Both the position numbers and the translations under genes were made by a program. The notes under the pieces were generated by a model. It saw only the letters and a list, made by a program, of their open reading frames with translations. It was not told the DNA's origin and did no database searches. A DNA stretch of 64,000 nt from Pseudogracilibacillus sp037071985 (GTDB lineage Bacteria > Bacillota > Bacilli > Bacillales > Amphibacillaceae), in assembly GCF_037071985.1 (NCBI RefSeq), contig NZ_JAXHDF010000002.1, forward strand, positions 248,001 to 312,000, given 5' to 3'. Positions 61,812 to 64,000 of this stretch are shown piece by piece (the stretch's first letter is position 1; every line of letters begins with the position of its first letter).

Positions 61812-62570
61812 TTAATGTGATTTATTTTTATTTTCTACTTGTTCTAATTCCCAAAATTTCTCTAAAAATGGATTACCTTTTACAAGTTGTGCACATAATC
61901 TTTCATGTGCATCGCTCCACCCTATTTTAATTTCTTCATATAATTTTTGCCAAACTTCATCAATACTAGATTGATGCATCGTATATTTCAATTGTTCATG
62001 ATCCCATTCAGAAAGCCAGTACATTACTTCATTCATATTATCAGAAGTTTTTAAGTGTTCCATTGCGATCATAAGCAGTTTCTTTAATTGGCGTTCTCTT
62101 CGTGTTAGTCCAAAGACAAATTCTTCTTCCATCGATAACAGAGATTGTTTGTCTTTCTCATGAATTGGTGCAAAAGAAAAGTGTCTCTTTTTAGCTTTTT
62201 TACATAACTCATAAACTTGTTGCTCCTGTCTAGGTATTAACCTACTCTTACGAACTGGAATCGTATAACCTATCGTATCAAAGGCTAGAATACCTCTTCC
62301 GTCTGTCACGATACAGGCATAGTCTAACATTTGCCTTGTATGGCCTTTACGCATATAAGCACGTTTGTGAATTAAGTTCAATAATTCAGAAGGTAAATCA
62401 AATAAACTGTTTTCTATGTAATGGTAGAGGCTTTCTGTTATATGTAGGACGGGGACTTGTTCTAGTATTTCAATTTGATCAGATTTTCGCCATTCATGAT
62501 AATGGCATACATTATATCCTTCTTCTTCTCCCTCAAACCAATTCACCCAAACATCATATAAATACAACAT
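61812..62570 (-). CDS. yjbA: YjbA-like DUF3603 protein
   Basis: A 252-aa soluble protein with an acidic/aromatic N-terminus (DVWVNWFEGEEEGYNVCHYH) and a middle TDGRGILAFDTIGY segment, recognised as the YjbA/DUF3603 family. A Trp/Leu/Lys-rich helical C-terminus (ERQLKKLLMIAMEHL) follows. Function unknown. B. subtilis has yjbA just before trpS. Convergent with trpS here across the shared terminator. Confidence 0.82.
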   Translation of the reverse strand: MLYLYDVWVNWFEGEEEGYNVCHYHEWRKSDQIEILEQVPVLHITESLYHYIENSLFDLPSELLNLIHKRAYMRKGHTRQMLDYACIVTDGRGILAFDTIGYTIPVRKSRLIPRQEQQVYELCKKAKKRHFSFAPIHEKDKQSLLSMEEEFVFGLTRRERQLKKLLMIAMEHLKTSDNMNEVMYWLSEWDHEQLKYTMHQSSIDEVWQKLYEEIKIGWSDAHERLCAQLVKGNPFLEKFWELEQVENKNKSH

Positions 62571-62650
62571 GGTTATTCCCTCGCTTTAAAATACTATTTA
62601 TGTAACATTATGACCACCATGACAAAAAAATATTCGAATGAATCAGGGTG

Positions 62651-62866
62651 TTATAGTTTATTAGGGAATCGATGAATGGCAATCATCATCATTACAAATC
62701 CAACTGGGAGAAAATAACATTCAAGTCTTCCTTTTATAAACATAATGTATTCTATCCATGAAATACCAGCTGGTAAAAAATTCATATAGGCAATAATCGT
62801 AACTCCTCCGGAAACAGCTAGTCCGAACCCAATTAAAAATAAAAGGAGATATCCCACACCCCTCAC
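62651..62866 (-). CDS. Unrecognised 71-aa two-span membrane protein
   Basis: A 71-aa protein with two hydrophobic segments (LLFLIGFGLAVSGGVTIIAY and CYFLPVGFVMMMIAIH). No family recognised. Start uncertain: GTG at 62866 or, with better spacing to GAGG, the in-frame GTG at 62857. Upstream of yjbA on the same strand (80-nt gap). Confidence 0.6.
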   Translation of the reverse strand: MRGVGYLLLFLIGFGLAVSGGVTIIAYMNFLPAGISWIEYIMFIKGRLECYFLPVGFVMMMIAIHRFPNKL

Positions 62867-63066
62867 CTCACAACTTGTCCAATCATTTGTTTAATGAATG
62901 TTTATTCGTTACATACGAAAAATATGTGTTGTGAGAGGATGAAAGAGTTCAAGTTACTCGTTTTTTGATTTTAATAGTATGAAGAATGTTACATTGAATT
63001 ATCAAATGAGGATTTCAAGCAATGTTCTTCTCGATTAAATTGATCTCTATACTTGCCATCCAAAAA

Positions 63067-63105
63067 CACCCCGAAAGTTAGTTTTTTACTCTAACTTTCG
63101 GGGTG
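63067..63105 (-). terminator. Terminator after fabF
   Basis: Perfect 15-bp stem CACCCCGAAAGTTAG (63067-63081) / CTAACTTTCGGGGTG (63091-63105), 9-nt loop, followed on the minus strand by TTTTTGG. Confidence 0.93.
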
Positions 63106-63119
63106 CAGTACTAATAAGA

Positions 63120-64000
63120 TCAGTTATTGTATTTTTTAAATACAAGAGATGCGTTATGCCCGCCAAAGCCGAATGAATTGCTCATCACAACATTAACTTC
63201 TTGTTTTCTTGATTCGTTTGGAACATAATCTAGATCACAGTCCGGGTCAGGCGTTTCATAGTTGATCGTTGCTGGAATAACTCCGTCTTGAATTGCTTTG
63301 ACAGAAATGACACTTTCCACCCCACCAGCTGCTCCTAACAAATGACCTGTCATCGATTTAGTTGAAGAAACAGCGAGTTTTTTCGCATGATCACCAAAGA
63401 CATTTTTAATCGCTTGTGTTTCATATTTATCATTCATGTCAGTACTTGTACCATGAGCATTTATATAATCAACCGCTTCTGGAGAAATATTTGCATCAGT
63501 TAAAGCTTGTTTCATTGCGCGTGCTGCACCCTCTCCACCTTCTGCTGGAGCAGTAATATGGTAGGCATCTCCAGTAGCACCATATCCAATAATTTCCGCA
63601 TAAATTGTTGCACCACGTTCTAAGGCCGATTCAAGCGTTTCAAGCACTAAGATTCCAGCACCTTCTCCCATGACAAATCCATCTCGATTCTTATCGAATG
63701 GACGACTAGCTGTTTTAGGGTCGTCATTAAAACTTAATGCCTTCATAGCTGAAAAACCAGCAAACGCCATATTTGTAATTGGTGACTCAGTTCCACCAGT
63801 AACGATATAATCGACATCTCCTCGCTGAACAGCTTTAAACGCATCACCGATAGAGTTAGCGCCTGAAGCACAAGCCGTTACTGTACATGAATTAATCCCT
63901 TTTGCCCCAATCTGAATAGATACTTGACCAGCTGCCATATCTGGAATAAGCATAGGCACGAAAAACGGGCTAACACGACGATATCCTTTATCGATAAATC
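63120..64000 (-). CDS. fabF: 3-oxoacyl-ACP synthase II FabF (5' end outside window)
   Basis: Condensing enzyme of fatty acid elongation. The 293 codons in the window cover the C-terminal 70% of the protein. Visible landmarks are the nucleophile Cys in TVTACASGAN, the first His in NAHGTSTDMND, and Lys/His in KSMTGHLLGAAGG. FGFGGHNASLVF at the end is diagnostic. The frame runs off the right edge (upstream residues RRVSPFFVPMLIPDM continue the gene), so the ATG-like start at 63959 is internal. fabH would be expected upstream, unseen. Confidence 0.95.
   Translation of the reverse strand, partial: FIDKGYRRVSPFFVPMLIPDMAAGQVSIQIGAKGINSCTVTACASGANSIGDAFKAVQRGDVDYIVTGGTESPITNMAFAGFSAMKALSFNDDPKTASRPFDKNRDGFVMGEGAGILVLETLESALERGATIYAEIIGYGATGDAYHITAPAEGGEGAARAMKQALTDANISPEAVDYINAHGTSTDMNDKYETQAIKNVFGDHAKKLAVSSTKSMTGHLLGAAGGVESVISVKAIQDGVIPATINYETPDPDCDLDYVPNESRKQEVNVVMSNSFGFGGHNASLVFKKYNN

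Noticed and set aside
1..64000. CRISPR arrays, prophage, insertion sequences, tRNA or rRNA genes
   Set aside because: Looked for short regular repeats, transposase or integrase motifs and conserved RNA sequence; none seen. The repeat family has no regular spacing or transposase.

Overview
The window is AT-rich chromosomal DNA from a spore-forming member of the Bacillaceae, probably in the Oceanobacillus/Virgibacillus neighbourhood. The evidence is a complete GerA-type germinant-receptor operon, a SpoVA operon, BkdR-controlled branched-chain keto-acid genes, Spx, MecA, CoiA and RNase J1/RpoY. Strong AGGAGG ribosome binding sites occur throughout, and several genes start with GTG or TTG. I see no rRNA, tRNA, prophage, insertion sequence or CRISPR array. 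Genus placement is inference.

Layout. 1-5.2 kb: truncated mutS, rnz and an aldehyde dehydrogenase, then a repeat-filled gap. 5.2-11.5 kb: dinB, a yqjE-yqjD-yqjC acyl-CoA carboxylase/epimerase group, a Prli42-like micro-protein, yqjA and bacilliredoxin brxB. 11.6-20.7 kb: the bkd operon (bcd-buk-lpdV-bkdAA-bkdAB-bkdB), preceded by a clear sigma-54 promoter and its activator gene bkdR; ptb is not in the operon. 20.8-24 kb: yqzF, aspartokinase and a nitronate monooxygenase-like gene. 24.1-29.6 kb: an SR1/SR1P dual-function RNA locus downstream of pdhABCD. 30-36.4 kb: ykyA, def, an unrecognised micro-peptide, rpoY-rnjA, ktrC, the c-di-AMP sensor darB, a hemolysin III family protein and ykyB. 36.5-40.7 kb: small membrane proteins, a Spo0E-type phosphatase, signal peptidase, ktrD and ywpF. 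40.9-50.4 kb: a spore block made of a spoVA-2mob-like operon ending in a 2Duf protein, a DUF3231 protein, and a gerA-type operon with a small fourth membrane gene. 50.4-58.9 kb: quinone oxidoreductase, a Cys-free ArsA/Get3-like ATPase with a tiny protein ending in Cys-Cys, cstA, pepF, coiA and mecA. 59-64 kb: spx, trpS, yjbA and truncated fabF.

How the genes work together. Two complete 2-oxo-acid dehydrogenase complexes (Bkd for leucine/isoleucine/valine breakdown, Pdh for pyruvate) lie 10 kb apart in the same orientation. KtrC, DarB and KtrD form a potassium/c-di-AMP group. SpoVA-2mob plus the Ger receptor form a spore resistance/germination group. A family of about 200-270 bp intergenic repeats (five copies) accounts for much of the non-coding DNA at 4.6-5.2, 22.8, 52.7 and 59.3 kb.

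The most notable items are the spoVA-2mob/2Duf operon, the SR1P locus, the sigma-54/UAS control region, the repeat family, the ATPase/Cys-Cys pair, and five very small genes (24150, 31577, 37244, 38243, 50195) found by reading between the longer genes.
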